Of a DNA stretch of 64,000 bases, positions 46,394 through 54,103 are shown one piece after another. The translations under genes and the position numbers were made by a program. Positions within the stretch are counted from its first letter, which is position 1; each line of letters begins with the position of its first letter. This stretch comes from Arsenophonus nilaparvatae. GTDB lineage: Bacteria; Pseudomonadota; Gammaproteobacteria; Enterobacterales; Enterobacteriaceae. The stretch is from NCBI RefSeq assembly GCF_000757905.1, contig NZ_JRLH01000006.1; one strand, 5' to 3'. The notes beneath the pieces were generated by a model, which did not search any database, was not told where the DNA came from, and worked only from the letters and a program-made list of their open reading frames with translations.

Positions 46394-47302
46394 ATCTTAA
46401 TACTATCCGATATTATTTTTATTTCCTATAAATTATCATGATAAAAATATAATCTATTTATTAGAATAATTTTTATCTATTTCCTATTTATGCTTAAAAT
46501 TCATTCAATTGATGATTAAAAAATTTAATTAATTTCAAAACTCATAATTATCAAGTACCTATTATACAGCTAAATATCACTTAGTTAAGTTAATGACAAA
46601 AAAATCTAGCATTCACTATAATATAAAAAACATAATAAAATTTTAACTTATTATATAAAACATAACCACCCAACATTGAGCATCAGTAAAATTAATTAAT
46701 ATATTTAAACAGTTTAATGAATACAATATAAAAATGGATAGCTAGTTAAATACTAATTTAATATTTGTTTTAGCAAATATTATACGCATGCTACTATTAG
46801 CTATTTGAAAAATATATTAATATTTTTTATATTTATATAATAAATGGAATGGCAGACAACCAGTTTGATTGATATAAAGCTATTAAAAATATATTGTTGT
46901 AATAAAAAACAATATTTATTACTTAAAATTGAAATATTAGAATAATAATTTATTATTTTTACTCAATCAGTTAATATAAATTTGATTTTCTCTTTATTTA
47001 GTATGAAAAATTAAAAATAAGACAGCATATTATTTGCCAATTTGCTGATTAACTATCTTCAATTAAAAGATATAAAAACTAAATTTAAAACTGTTATAAA
47101 ATACATTTATTTTTCTTTAATTAATAATAATTAAAAATACAGTTTTTATAGTAAAAAAATCTATTGATAGACTTATTTACACCAAAAAAATAATCTTTAA
47201 ATATCGATTAAAAATCCCTTATATCGATTCTTCATTTAGACAAATTAAAGCATGCCAAAAACACTTAGTCACAATAATCTGTCTAATAACATTTAAAGCT
47301 GA
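46394..47302. other. Long AT-rich intergenic region
   Basis: About 900 bases of extremely AT-rich DNA between glsB and yggL have no open frame or RNA that I can support. It is dense in stop codons in all frames. It may be the eroded remains of genes or an insertion. Confidence 0.6.
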
Positions 47303-47629
47303 TTAATCCCACCAAATATCAAATAATTCAGAAGTAACCACCTTTTTCATTCCGTGATTTTTTAACCATTCGTCTACTAATTTACGATGCTCTTCTGTAC
47401 ATTTGCCAGTTTTCTCCATACAGATCAATCCTTCCCAATCTAAATAACCACTGGCGTCCATCGCTAAACCATTAGGTTGAATAAGCTCTATAATAAAGGT
47501 ATCAACCATACTATCAATCTTATCAATGGGCGTTTTAGCGGGAAAAGACCAATTTACTGAGAAACCAACCTCTTGAAATTCGTCTATATGTAGTTTTTTA
47601 CGTAAACGACGGCTACGCTGTTTAGACAT
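47303..47629 (-). CDS. yggL: YggL (DUF469), ribosome-associated protein
   Basis: The 108-residue protein equals the usual length. It has SRRLRKKLHIDEFQEVGFSVNW, FIIELIQPNGLAMDASGYLDWEGLI, and ends in ELFDIWWD. YggL is reported to bind the 50S subunit. Its start overlaps the trmB stop by one base, as in the trmB-yggL unit of E. coli. Confidence 0.95.
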   Translation of the reverse strand: MSKQRSRRLRKKLHIDEFQEVGFSVNWSFPAKTPIDKIDSMVDTFIIELIQPNGLAMDASGYLDWEGLICMEKTGKCTEEHRKLVDEWLKNHGMKKVVTSELFDIWWD

Positions 47630-48348
47630 TATTTTATCCTCTCAAACATAAGATCAAATACTCCATGGCCTAACTGCTGGCCACGCTTTTCAAATTTAGT
47701 CACCGGTCGCGTAGCGGGTCGCTGAACATAATCGCCTGCTGCTGACAAATTTCGATAATCACTAATTTCACGCATTACATTTAACATATGCTCGGCATAA
47801 GGCTGCCAATCGGTTGCCATATGAAATATACCACCTAATTCCAATTTATGTAAAACAAGCTTAGCAAAGGACTGCTGCACAATTCGGCGTTTATTATGCC
47901 TTACTTTATGCCAGGGATCAGGGAAAAAAAGTTGCACCATATTTAACGAATCATCTGGCAACATTTTCTCCAATACTTCAATTGCGTCATGACACATAAC
48001 CCGTAAATTACTCAGATTGGCTTCTTTCGCCGCTGCCAAACAAGCACCAATTCCCGGTGAATGAACTTCAATACCGAGAAAATTTTTAGCCGGATTTTGT
48101 TCAGCCATGGCAACTAATGATGCCCCCATACCAAAACCAATTTCCAGGATCACCGGCGCATTATTGCCAAATAGTGAATCAAATGATAGAGGCTCGCCGG
48201 TAAAATCTACCCCCATCTTAGGCCATAACATTTGCAGTGCATTTTCCTGACGAGGAGTTAATCTCCCCTGACGGCGGACAAAGCTACGAACACGACGTAT
48301 TACTTTGCCCTCTTCATTAACTTCTGGAGTAATAACATTTTTCATCAT
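47629..48348 (-). CDS. trmB: tRNA (guanine46-N7)-methyltransferase TrmB
   Basis: TrmB makes m7G46 in tRNA using SAM. The preferred start is ATG 48348 or the adjacent 48345 (MKNVITPE aligns with E. coli MKNDVISPE), giving about 239 residues; the frame extends to 48372. SFVRRQGRLTPRQ, LEIGFGMGASLVAMA (SAM loop), NFLGIEVHSPGIGACL, QLFFPDPWHKVRHNKRRI and PVTKFEKRGQQLGHGV are typical. The ribosome site is weak. Confidence 0.95.
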   Translation of the reverse strand: MMKNVITPEVNEEGKVIRRVRSFVRRQGRLTPRQENALQMLWPKMGVDFTGEPLSFDSLFGNNAPVILEIGFGMGASLVAMAEQNPAKNFLGIEVHSPGIGACLAAAKEANLSNLRVMCHDAIEVLEKMLPDDSLNMVQLFFPDPWHKVRHNKRRIVQQSFAKLVLHKLELGGIFHMATDWQPYAEHMLNVMREISDYRNLSAAGDYVQRPATRPVTKFEKRGQQLGHGVFDLMFERIK

Positions 48349-48594
48349 AAGTATTGAGATTATTTTTACCAATTAATACTATTCATAATAGAAATAATTA
48401 TATTATGAGCAGTTGAATATGAAAATGGCAGGTAAAAAGCATTACTCTATTGACGGAATAAAAAGCTTCATCAAAGCTAATATTTGGCTAAAGAGTAAAT
48501 ATTTATTCCTTGCGGAAAAAACAACTAGCAATGATACCATCGCTCATATCAAAAGCTACTTTTTATAAAACTGTTTAGGGTAAAGACTCTTTAT

Positions 48595-49635
48595 ATGGAT
48601 ACACTGCAATTTTCGCAAGCTGTACTTAACTGGTATCATCGTTATGGGCGCAAAACACTTCCCTGGCAACGAGAAAAATCCTCCTATCACGTCTGGTTAT
48701 CTGAAGTAATGTTGCAGCAAACACAGGTCGCTACCGTAATCCCCTATTTTGAGAAATTTATTAGCCATTTCCCTGACATCATATCTTTAGCAAATGCCCC
48801 GCAAGATGAAATCTTACACCTATGGACAGGCCTCGGTTACTATGCCAGAGCCCGCAATTTGCATAAAGCAGCACAACAAATTGTGGCTAAATATGATGGC
48901 CATTTCCCCAATAAATTTGACCAAGTTATTTCACTTCCAGGCATCGGACGCTCCACTGCTGGCGCTATTTTATCGTTATCCCAAAACCAACATTTGCCTA
49001 TCCTGGATGGTAATGTAAAACGCGTGCTTACTCGTTATTATGGAATTGATGGTTGGCCCGGTAAAAAAGAAGTTGAAAACCAACTATGGGCTATCAGTAC
49101 TCTGTTAACTCCTGCTAATGATGCTCAATATTTTAATCAGGCGATGATGGATATCGGTGCTATGATCTGTAGTCGTAGTAAACCTAAATGCGAACTCTGC
49201 CCGTTACAAAAAGGTTGCTATGCTTTTATGAACCACAGCTGGCAAAATTTTCCAGCCAAAAAACCTAAACAGCAAATTCCCACCAAATGTGGCTGGTTTT
49301 TGATTCTACAATATGAAAATTCAATTTGGCTGGAAAAGCGTCCTCCTTCTGGTATTTGGGGAGGCTTATATATTTTTCCACAATTTGATACGCTTGATGC
49401 ACTAAACGAGTGGCTTAATAATTCCGGTATTGTATATAACAAAATTGAGCAATTAATTACATTTCGTCATACCTTTAGCCACTTTCATTTAGATGTTATA
49501 CCTATTTATGTCACTATTAATCAGTTTTCTGCTTGTATGGATGAAACACAAGGACTTTGGTATAACTTACAGCAAGATATAAAAATTGGCTTAGCAGCAC
49601 CGGTTGAAAACTTACTTAAACAATTTAGATATTAA
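48595..49635 (+). CDS. mutY: Adenine DNA glycosylase MutY
   Basis: MutY removes adenine mispaired with 8-oxoguanine or G. The 346 residues show VWLSEVMLQQTQVATVIPYF with the catalytic Glu. The helix-hairpin-helix with catalytic Asp (LPGIGRSTAGAILSL, ILDGNVKRVL) and the 4Fe-4S motif CSRSKPKCELCPLQKGC follow. The C-terminal 8-oxoG-sensing domain has TFRHTFSHFHL. mutY-yggX-mltC matches the conserved order. Confidence 0.97.
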   Translation: MDTLQFSQAVLNWYHRYGRKTLPWQREKSSYHVWLSEVMLQQTQVATVIPYFEKFISHFPDIISLANAPQDEILHLWTGLGYYARARNLHKAAQQIVAKYDGHFPNKFDQVISLPGIGRSTAGAILSLSQNQHLPILDGNVKRVLTRYYGIDGWPGKKEVENQLWAISTLLTPANDAQYFNQAMMDIGAMICSRSKPKCELCPLQKGCYAFMNHSWQNFPAKKPKQQIPTKCGWFLILQYENSIWLEKRPPSGIWGGLYIFPQFDTLDALNEWLNNSGIVYNKIEQLITFRHTFSHFHLDVIPIYVTINQFSACMDETQGLWYNLQQDIKIGLAAPVENLLKQFRY

Positions 49636-49660
49636 CTTTACCGTTCTGAGGATCCACTTA

Positions 49661-49933
49661 ATGAGTAGAACTATTTTTTGTACTTTTTTACAACGTGAAG
49701 CTGAAGGTTTGGATTTTCAGCTTTATCCTGGTGAAATAGGTAAGCGGATTTTTAATCAAATATCTAAAGAAGCCTGGGGACAATGGATGAGCAAACAAAC
49801 CATGCTGATCAATGAAAAAAAACTTAGCACGATGAATCCTGAAGACCGAAAGCTATTAGAGCAAGAGATGGTAAAATTTCTGTTTGAGGGGCAAGAAATT
49901 CATATTGAAGGCTATACCCCGCCTGAAAAATAA
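49661..49933 (+). CDS. yggX: YggX, Fe(II) trafficking protein
   Basis: YggX protects iron-sulfur clusters and limits oxidative damage. The start is ATG 49661 behind GAGGAT (MSRTIFCTFLQREAEGLDFQ), giving 90 residues; the frame extending to 49604 overlaps mutY. Cys7, LYPGEIGKRIFNQISKEAW and MLINEKKL are conserved. It is co-transcribed with mutY and followed by a terminator. Confidence 0.96.
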   Translation: MSRTIFCTFLQREAEGLDFQLYPGEIGKRIFNQISKEAWGQWMSKQTMLINEKKLSTMNPEDRKLLEQEMVKFLFEGQEIHIEGYTPPEK

Positions 49934-49942
49934 TTGTTAACC

Positions 49943-49975
49943 CCATCAGAATTTTTTCCATTCTGATGGTTTTTT
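49943..49975 (+). terminator. Rho-independent terminator after yggX
   Basis: A perfect 10-bp stem CCATCAGAAT / ATTCTGATGG (49943-49969) with a 7-base loop is followed by TTTTTT. It lies 10 bases past the yggX stop. Confidence 0.93.
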
Positions 49976-49996
49976 ATCTGACAAACTGTGAATGAT

Positions 49997-51067
49997 ATGA
50001 AAAAGCTGCTGCTCCCTCTGATCATTGTCCAACTTTTGCTGGCTTGCTCCAGTAAAAAAGAGTTCTCATTTCATCCTGAATACATCAAAGATACCAATGG
50101 ATTTGATATTTTAGTTCAGCAATTTGCTCACAATATTGAGAATATTTGGGGAATTCAGGAAGTGCTGATTGCTGGGCCAAAAGATTATGTCAAATATACC
50201 GATCAATACCAAACCCGTAGCCATATTAATTTTGACAGCGGCAGCATCACAATTGAAACCATCGCTGGCGTAGAGCCAAAGGAATACTTAAAAAAAGCCA
50301 TTGTTACTACTCTATTGATGGGCGATGATCCAGGCTCCATTGATCTCTACTCTGATATTAATAATATTGCTATCAGTAAAGAGCCATTTTTATATGGACA
50401 AGTACTTGATCATACGAATCAACCGATCCGCTGGGAATGGCGAGCAACAAAATTTGCCGACTATCTATTAGAAAATAAATTACAGCGACGTCAGTCAGGA
50501 TTGCACGTCATCTGGTCAATTACTATCCAATTAGTGCCAAATCACCTGGATAAACGTGCTCATAAGTATTTACCATATATCCGCCAGGCAGCGGCAAAAT
50601 ATGGTGTTGATCAATCGTTGATCTTGGCAATTATGCAAATAGAGTCTAGTTTTAATCCTTACGCAGTCAGTCGCTCTGATGCTTTAGGTTTAATGCAAAT
50701 TATGCCAAACACTGCTGGCAAAGACGTTTTTCGTGCCCAAGGAAAATCAGGCATACCAAGTCGCAATTATTTATTTGATCCTGCCAATAATATTGATCTG
50801 GGAACCGCCTATTTATCATTGCTACAAAACACTTATTTAGGTGAAATCACTAATGCTACCTCGCGCCGCTATGCGATCATCACTGCCTATAATGGTGGAG
50901 CCGGTAGTGTATTAAGAGTATTCCATAACGATAAAAAGCTGGCAGCACAGATTATTAACCAAATGCCACCCGGTGATGTTTACCAAGCATTAGTGACTAA
51001 ACATCCGGCTGCGCAATCACGTAATTATCTGATTAAAGTAAATAATGCGCAGAAAAATTATCGTTAA
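49997..51067 (+). CDS. mltC: Membrane-bound lytic murein transglycosylase MltC
   Basis: MltC is an outer-membrane lipoprotein that cleaves peptidoglycan glycan strands. The start ATG 49997 gives 356 residues; GTG 49988 adds three. The lipobox LLLA-C places the lipidated Cys at residue 17. DTNGFDILVQQFAHNIENIWG opens the N-terminal domain. The SLT domain has the catalytic Glu in LAIMQIESSFNPYAVSRSDALGLMQI and then TAYNGGAGSVLRVF. It lies just upstream of tRNA-Phe. Confidence 0.97.
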   Translation: MKKLLLPLIIVQLLLACSSKKEFSFHPEYIKDTNGFDILVQQFAHNIENIWGIQEVLIAGPKDYVKYTDQYQTRSHINFDSGSITIETIAGVEPKEYLKKAIVTTLLMGDDPGSIDLYSDINNIAISKEPFLYGQVLDHTNQPIRWEWRATKFADYLLENKLQRRQSGLHVIWSITIQLVPNHLDKRAHKYLPYIRQAAAKYGVDQSLILAIMQIESSFNPYAVSRSDALGLMQIMPNTAGKDVFRAQGKSGIPSRNYLFDPANNIDLGTAYLSLLQNTYLGEITNATSRRYAIITAYNGGAGSVLRVFHNDKKLAAQIINQMPPGDVYQALVTKHPAAQSRNYLIKVNNAQKNYR

Positions 51068-51090
51068 CAGCCTTTTTACTTAGTTAAGTT

Positions 51091-51120
51091 GGTACCCTTA
51101 TAATAAAGGGTACCATTTCT
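51091..51120 (+). terminator. Terminator of mltC
   Basis: A 9-bp perfect stem GGTACCCTT / AAGGGTACC (51091-51114) with a 6-base loop is followed by ATTTCT. It lies 23 bases after the mltC stop. Confidence 0.8.
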
Positions 51121-51211
51121 AATCGGCAAAAAAGCTTCGAACACTTTTTATATACCAGTTGTTAAATTGTTGAAAAAACAAGCATAAGAAAGCTTATTGC
51201 AATAATTTTAA

Positions 51212-51240
51212 TTGACGAAAATATCATAATCAGGTTTAAT
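51212..51240 (+). promoter_or_regulatory. Promoter of tRNA-Phe
   Basis: A -35 TTGACG (51212-51217) and -10 TTTAAT (51235-51240) are separated by 17 bases. The -10 ends ten bases before the mature tRNA, with a C-rich discriminator (ACGCCC), as in stringently controlled tRNA promoters. Confidence 0.75.
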
Positions 51241-51250
51241 ACGCCCTGTT

Positions 51251-51326
51251 GCCCGGATAGCTCAGTCGGTAGAGCAGAGGATTGAAAATCCTCGTGTCGG
51301 TGGTTCGATTCCGCCTCCGGGCACCA
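51251..51326 (+). tRNA. pheT-RNA: tRNA-Phe (anticodon GAA)
   Basis: The 76-base gene folds as a standard cloverleaf. The acceptor GCCCGGA pairs with TCCGGGC, then the encoded CCA. The D-loop is AGCTCAGTCGGTAGAGC, the anticodon loop TTGAAAA with GAA at 51284-51286, and the T-loop GGTTCGATTCC. It is close to identical to E. coli tRNA-Phe. Its 3' end is the attachment site of the downstream island. The symbol given is only a label. Confidence 0.97.
51306..51326 (+). other. Left attachment site (attL) in the tRNA-Phe 3' end
   Basis: The last 21 bases of tRNA-Phe (CGATTCCGCC-TCCGGGCACCA) recur with small differences at 62630-62649. A P4-type integrase gene follows at once, the classical layout of a tRNA-targeted island. 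Confidence 0.8.
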
Positions 51327-51337
51327 AATTCATATCA

Positions 51338-51364
51338 ACGGACCTCTACGGAGGTCCGTTTTTG
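51338..51364 (+). terminator. Terminator of tRNA-Phe
   Basis: A perfect 9-bp GC-rich stem ACGGACCTC / GAGGTCCGT (51338-51359) with a TACG tetraloop is followed by TTTTT. It starts 12 bases after the tRNA. Confidence 0.93.
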
Positions 51365-51449
51365 CATTCTAAGTCCGCCAAAACCAACGCTTCTACAATC
51401 CCTTAACTCCACTCAGCTCAATCAACGTCAACCCGCATCAAGTCCCTTG

Positions 51450-51471
51450 CGAGGGTACAACTGAGGGTATA
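51450..51471 (+). repeat. Direct repeat in the integrase leader (copy 1)
   Basis: A 22-base sequence starting CGAGGGTACAACTGAGGG recurs at 62554-62575 with two mismatches. It may be an integrase arm-binding site or the leader of a second, lost integrase. Confidence 0.8.
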
Positions 51472-51522
51472 GTCTGATTCGATAAAATTTATACCCCTTT
51501 TTACTATCAGGAGATACCGCCA

Positions 51523-52779
51523 ATGGCGCTCACTGACGCTAAAATCCGTGCAGCTAAACCGGATAAAAAACCTTATAAACTTGCCGACAGCGGCAACATG
51601 TTTTTGCTCGTTCACCCTAACGGCTCGCGCTACTGGCGGCTCCGCTACCGGTTTCTGGGCAAAGAGAAAACGCTCGCTCTGGGTGTCTATCCTGAAGTCT
51701 CGTTATCAGAAGCAAGGGAAAAACGCGATACGGCGAGGAAGCTGATAGCTGAGGGAACTGACCCGTGCGAACAGAAACGGATCAAAAAGTCGGTACCCGA
51801 AACAGCTCAGACATTTGAAGGCATCGCAAGGCAGTGGCATAAGAGCAACAAAAAATGGTCAGCCTCACATAGTGAGAAGATACTGAAAAGTCTCGAGACT
51901 CACGTTTTCCCCTTTATCGGCTCACGCGATATTACCACCCTAAGGACTCCCGATTTACTTGTCCCCGTTAAGGCTGCCGAAGCCAAAGAGATCTATGAGA
52001 TTGCAGCTCGCCTTCAGCAACGTATCACTGCAATCATGCGCTATGCCGCCCAGTCAGGCATTATCAGCTATACCCCTGCCGTAGATATGGCTGGCGCTTT
52101 AACGACGGTGAAACGCCAGCATCGCCCTGCCCTCACCTTAAATCGCATTTCAGAGCTCCTTGAACGACTGGATGCATACAGAGGGCAGCCTCTCACCCGA
52201 CTGGCAACTAAACTAACCCTGCTTATTTTCATCCGTTCCAGTGAACTTCGCTTTGCCAGGTGGTCTGAGATCGACTTCAAGAAAGCCATGTGGACTATTC
52301 CTCCCGAGCGGAAACCTATTGACGGGGTCAAGTATTCTCATCGTGGCTCAAAAATGCGGACAGAGCATCTGGTTCCACTCTCAGCTCAGGCGCTGGATAT
52401 TCTGCAGCAGATCCACACCATCAGTGGAGAACATGAACTGATTTTCACCGGTGATCACAATCCATGGAAACCTATGAGTGAAAATACCGTGAATAACGCA
52501 TTGCGGCTAATGGGTTACGACACAAAAGTAGATGTATGTGGTCATGGCTTCAGGGCAATGGCCTGTAGTTCGTTGATTGAGTCAGGGTTATGGTCGAGGG
52601 ATGCTGTTGAACGCCAGATGAGCCATCAGGAACGTAATGGCGTACGTGCAGCTTATATCCATAAAGCGGAATTTCTGGATGAGCGCAGGCTGATGCTGCA
52701 ATGGTGGGCAGATTTTCTCGATGTAAATGGTGAGAAATCAGTAAGCCCCTTTGACTTTGCAAAACTTCACTCAGGATAG
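51523..52779 (+). CDS. P4-type tyrosine recombinase (island integrase)
   Basis: The 418-residue integrase has an N-terminal DUF4102 arm-binding domain (MALTDAKIRAAKPDKKPYKLAD, DPCEQKR), a SAM-like core-binding domain and a catalytic domain. Active-site elements visible are RSSELRFARWSEID (first Arg), CGHGFRAMA (HxxR), RQMSHQ and the nucleophile Tyr in AAYIH. AGGAG precedes ATG 51523. Orientation away from the tRNA is typical of P4-like elements in tRNA-Phe, Leu and selC. It appears intact. Confidence 0.95.
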   Translation: MALTDAKIRAAKPDKKPYKLADSGNMFLLVHPNGSRYWRLRYRFLGKEKTLALGVYPEVSLSEAREKRDTARKLIAEGTDPCEQKRIKKSVPETAQTFEGIARQWHKSNKKWSASHSEKILKSLETHVFPFIGSRDITTLRTPDLLVPVKAAEAKEIYEIAARLQQRITAIMRYAAQSGIISYTPAVDMAGALTTVKRQHRPALTLNRISELLERLDAYRGQPLTRLATKLTLLIFIRSSELRFARWSEIDFKKAMWTIPPERKPIDGVKYSHRGSKMRTEHLVPLSAQALDILQQIHTISGEHELIFTGDHNPWKPMSENTVNNALRLMGYDTKVDVCGHGFRAMACSSLIESGLWSRDAVERQMSHQERNGVRAAYIHKAEFLDERRLMLQWWADFLDVNGEKSVSPFDFAKLHSG

Positions 52780-52936
52780 TGGTTCGAATTAAAAGCAGTC
52801 TAGTAGGAAGAGGAGGAACGATGCATTGGTATACTGACTACTCTGATGGGCAAGAAGATACTTATAAAACTACAATGGTATAAAAGCTCAGCCCATAAAG
52901 GGCTGAGCCTCAGCGTATCCCTTATTTTTTGTAAAC

Positions 52937-52974
52937 GGGGTTTGAGGGCCAATGGAACGAAAACGTACGCTTAG
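52937..52974 (+). repeat. Tn3-family terminal inverted repeat (38 bp)
   Basis: The sequence starts GGGGTTTGAGGGCC, contains AATGGAACGAAAACG, and ends CGCTTAG, exactly 38 bases long. It matches the pattern of Tn3/Tn2-type inverted repeats (GGGG ... GGAACGAAAAC ... GTTAAG). No partner end in opposite orientation was found, so the transposon is incomplete. Confidence 0.75.
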
Positions 52975-53015
52975 AAGCTAATTCATTGTTAGTTTGGAAT
53001 TTTTAAACTTATTAT

Positions 53016-53043
53016 GCTCAGTGGCACGAAAACTCACGTTAAA
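53016..53043 (+). repeat. Partial Tn3-type inverted repeat
   Basis: GCTCAGTGGCACGAAAACTC followed by ACGTTAAA matches the inner part of the Tn3 inverted repeat. The similarity to Tn3 DNA continues (GGATTTTGG, GATAAAAAAGGATC) for about 30 bases. The outer ten bases are lost. Confidence 0.65.
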
Positions 53044-53181
53044 GGATTTTGGTAATGAGATGATAAAAAAGGATCCACAAGGGGTTTACGCCGGAACCAC
53101 CGAAATTTCCGTTACCCCAGTTTAAGCCCGGATCCGATACCAGACTGGTATGTTGATTATTTATCCCCGTGGCAATATGCC

Positions 53182-53370
53182 GTGGTGTTCGGGATGCTTT
53201 TCGGTTTTAGTTTGCTGCTTGCTATCAGTTATTTAAATAAACCTGATCACCTGTCTGGTTTCTTAGCATTAGTTGTTCTGCTTGTGCCAATTTTTTTAAT
53301 CACTGGGATGGGGGTTGCACTAACCCTTTCATTTTCCGATAAAGCCTATAATGATATGGGGGGAAGGTAA
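53182..53370 (+). CDS. Small membrane protein, unidentified
   Basis: A 62-residue frame from GTG 53182 has two strongly hydrophobic segments (MLFGFSLLLAISYL; FLALVVLLVPIFLITGMGVALTL). The frame continues upstream without a stop to about 53095 (a stretch reading IPDWYVDYLSPWQYAVVFGM), so a longer protein truncated by the Tn3-end junction is possible. It overlaps the next gene by one base (TAATG), suggesting co-translation. I do not recognise it. Confidence 0.5.
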   Translation: MVFGMLFGFSLLLAISYLNKPDHLSGFLALVVLLVPIFLITGMGVALTLSFSDKAYNDMGGR

Positions 53371-53705
53371 TGGATGAGTTAGTTGCTCTGATTTTGCCGC
53401 ATAAGGTTGTTTTTTATTATGATGCAGTGGCGGTAGGCGTATTGCTTGCCATCATAACAGTGTATGCCGACTGGTCTTTGTACTTCGCTAACAAAAAACA
53501 TTGGTGCGAACATAACAAAATAAAATCGTTAAAGGATAACCCAGAGGTTTACAGGTTGTTTACGGAAATAAATAATGGTGCAAGAAAACATCTTTACCTT
53601 ACTGCCCCATTAAAATTTTTCACTGACTACAAAATGTTTATAACAATAGTGGTGCTGTATTTGAGCATTACGATATTGACACTAGGGTATAATGTTAACT
53701 TTTAG
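53370..53705 (+). CDS. Two-helix membrane protein, unidentified
   Basis: The 111-residue protein has a helix at about residues 14-32 (YDAVAVGVLLAIITVYADWSL). A polar middle (ANKKHWCEHNKIKSLKDNPEVYRLFTEINNGARKH) and a C-terminal helix (MFITIVVLYLSITILTLGY) follow. It is coupled to the preceding small membrane gene. The pair is in the island; no family is recognised. Confidence 0.55.
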   Translation: MDELVALILPHKVVFYYDAVAVGVLLAIITVYADWSLYFANKKHWCEHNKIKSLKDNPEVYRLFTEINNGARKHLYLTAPLKFFTDYKMFITIVVLYLSITILTLGYNVNF

Positions 53706-54103
53706 TTTATATAGCGGGCGTACGCCCGCATAGTGCCTACAAATCGCAATGCCAGTCTGAATTTTTTCAAGTCTCGAATGTTTTTCTGTATCAAAACCAG
53801 CGTGGATTCTGCCTGTCCGGGTTGCGCGGATGGCTGTCCAGCCAGGAACTGGGTTCGCTGGGGACTTATTCGCTAAAAGTCGCAGTGATTGGTATGGCAT
53901 TCAACTAGAGGATTTTATAGTGTTTTCTGAGGTACTTTGGACAAAATTAAGTAACTATTTTGAGTGAATGTTATACATCACAATGATGTTAACGATAAAA
54001 AAGGCGGCAATTGTGAATGCAGATATACGAGATTAAAAACATCAGGTAAAAAATTGCCCCTCACCCGAAAAAAGCGGGAGAGGAGCTGGATGCATCAGCC
54101 AGT
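53706..54103. other. Non-coding segment before the symporter gene
   Basis: About 400 bases with no gene I can support. It has a GCGGGCG / CGCCCGC hairpin (about 53716-53732) just after the preceding gene, probably its terminator. The symporter terminator lies at the far end. Confidence 0.5.
54047..54083 (-). terminator. Terminator of the TcyP-like symporter gene
   Basis: On the minus strand CCTCTCCCG pairs with CGGGTGAGG (one T-T mismatch) and is followed by GGCAATTTTTT. It starts 20 bases after the symporter stop. Confidence 0.75.

Larger units (their letters stand above)
52780..53181. other. Non-coding segment with hairpin and Tn3-family ends
   Basis: Downstream of the integrase, a GC-rich hairpin GCTCAGCCC / GGGCTGAGC (52886-52908) may be its terminator. 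Two Tn3-type inverted-repeat sequences follow (listed separately). No intact gene is seen before 53182, although a frame in phase with the 53182 gene extends upstream to about 53095. Confidence 0.6.

Noticed and set aside
53016..53075. ColE1/pMB1 plasmid-origin DNA
   Set aside because: The match to common cloning-plasmid DNA is to the segment derived from the Tn3 inverted repeat and its flank. No origin, RNA I/II or rom gene is present, so a Tn3 end explains it better.
53682..53900. Minus-strand 72-codon open frame
   Set aside because: It overlaps the end of the membrane-protein gene, has no ribosome site and no recognisable features, and crosses a terminator-like hairpin.
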